Made by a program: the position numbers and the translations under genes. Positions 23,901-24,258 of a stretch of DNA of 24,258 bases are shown here, in pieces (the first letter of the stretch is position 1; every line of letters begins with the position of its first letter). The notes under the pieces are model-generated. The model made no database searches and had not been told where the DNA came from. It saw nothing but the letters and a program-made list of their open reading frames with translations. Source of the DNA: JANNHK01 sp031404355 (GTDB taxonomy: Bacteria; Actinomycetota; Acidimicrobiia; IMCC26256; PALSA-610). The stretch spans positions 1-24,258 of the forward strand of contig JANNHK010000021.1 of the NCBI GenBank assembly GCA_031404355.1, read 5' to 3'.

Positions 23901-24258
23901 GTGGCGCGTCATATCGCAACCAATCGTGTCGTCGACCGTGAGGAACTGCTCGCCTTTCTCCGCCCGCGGCACCGGGTGATCCTCACGACGACCCGCGCCG
24001 ACGGCACGATGCAGCTCTCGCCGGTGACCGCCGGTGTCGATGCCGAGGGGCGGCTCGTCGTGGCGACGTATCCGAGTCGCGCCAAGGTCGCGAATCTCCG
24101 CCGGCGGCCCGCGGCTGCTGCGTGCGTGCTCTCCGACGAGTGGAACGGAGCGTGGGTACAGATCGACGGGACCGCGGAGGTGCTCGACCTGCCCGCGGCG
24201 CTGGAGCCGTTGGTGGAGTACTTCCGTTGCATCTCCGGCGAGCATCCCGACTGGGACG
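23901..24258 (+). CDS. PPOX-class F420-dependent oxidoreductase (partial, runs off the end)
   Basis: GTG 23901, 1 bp after the serine hydrolase stop, opens a frame to the window edge (119 codons). It reads MARHIATNRVVDREELLAFL, then RHRVILTTTRADGTMQLSPV, VVATYPSRAKVANLRRRPAA and WNGAWVQIDGTAEVLDLPAA. This is the split beta-barrel of the PPOX/pyridoxamine-phosphate-oxidase superfamily in its F420-binding actinobacterial form. The visible part ends at ISGEHPDWD, so probably only the last 15-25 residues are missing. It would use F420 for a redox step, alongside the LLM enzyme in the operon. Confidence 0.9.
   Translation, partial: MARHIATNRVVDREELLAFLRPRHRVILTTTRADGTMQLSPVTAGVDAEGRLVVATYPSRAKVANLRRRPAAAACVLSDEWNGAWVQIDGTAEVLDLPAALEPLVEYFRCISGEHPDWD

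Overview
The window is high-GC, gene-dense DNA from an actinobacterium. Acidimicrobiia or a relative is plausible. The evidence is a TIGR03564-like F420-dependent LLM oxidoreductase, a PPOX-class F420 enzyme, an ECF42-type sigma factor with its YCII/DGPF partner, a DUF222/13E12-type HNH protein, many GTG starts, ATGA/GTGA-coupled operons and several apparently leaderless promoters. Taxonomy is inferred from gene families only. I saw no rRNA, tRNA, CRISPR array or transposase.

Positions 1-7350 are an accessory region. The window opens with the last 12 codons of an acyl-CoA dehydrogenase gene, and the same 12-residue tail recurs at 1796-1834. Between the two copies lie a truncated tyrosine-integrase N-terminus and three small genes of unknown function, the last broken by frameshifts. 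This looks like the remains of an integrative element that used the 3' end of the dehydrogenase gene as its attachment site. A decayed minus-strand YVTN beta-propeller/PKD/IPT surface-protein gene follows (1844-4003), with no 5' end and two frameshifts. Next come three two-gene modules: a nucleotidyltransferase with a small 'RLQRV' partner (minus), VapBC (minus) and YefM/RelE (plus). The last two flank a TrmA/RumA-type RNA uracil methyltransferase (minus). Inverted repeats overlap the probable promoters of VapBC and YefM/RelE.

Positions 7362-13830 hold five ordinary minus-strand genes: a large class III cyclase-domain/AAA-ATPase/TPR regulator, an alpha/beta hydrolase, a SAM-dependent methyltransferase and glucose-6-phosphate dehydrogenase (zwf), the first two being close neighbours. 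Divergent from zwf is a plus-strand pair, a YCII/DGPF protein and an ECF42-type sigma factor (14010-15606). A DUF222-HNH nuclease follows with its own promoter.

Positions 16845-24258 form one tightly packed plus-strand operon that runs off the window: amidohydrolase, VOC protein, cyclase-family (kynurenine formamidase-like) hydrolase, LLM oxidoreductase, SDR, a second LLM oxidoreductase, an NTF2-like protein, a beta-lactamase-fold serine hydrolase and a PPOX-class F420 enzyme. Most junctions overlap by 4 bp or are 1-6 bp apart. The set suggests flavin/F420-dependent breakdown of a cyclic organic compound whose identity cannot be read from the sequence. Two of its genes are frameshifted: the amidohydrolase by an apparently missing G, and the serine hydrolase by an exact 14-bp tandem duplication at the catalytic SxxK codons. 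About six frameshifts in 24 kb mean that either assembly errors or real decay must be considered throughout.
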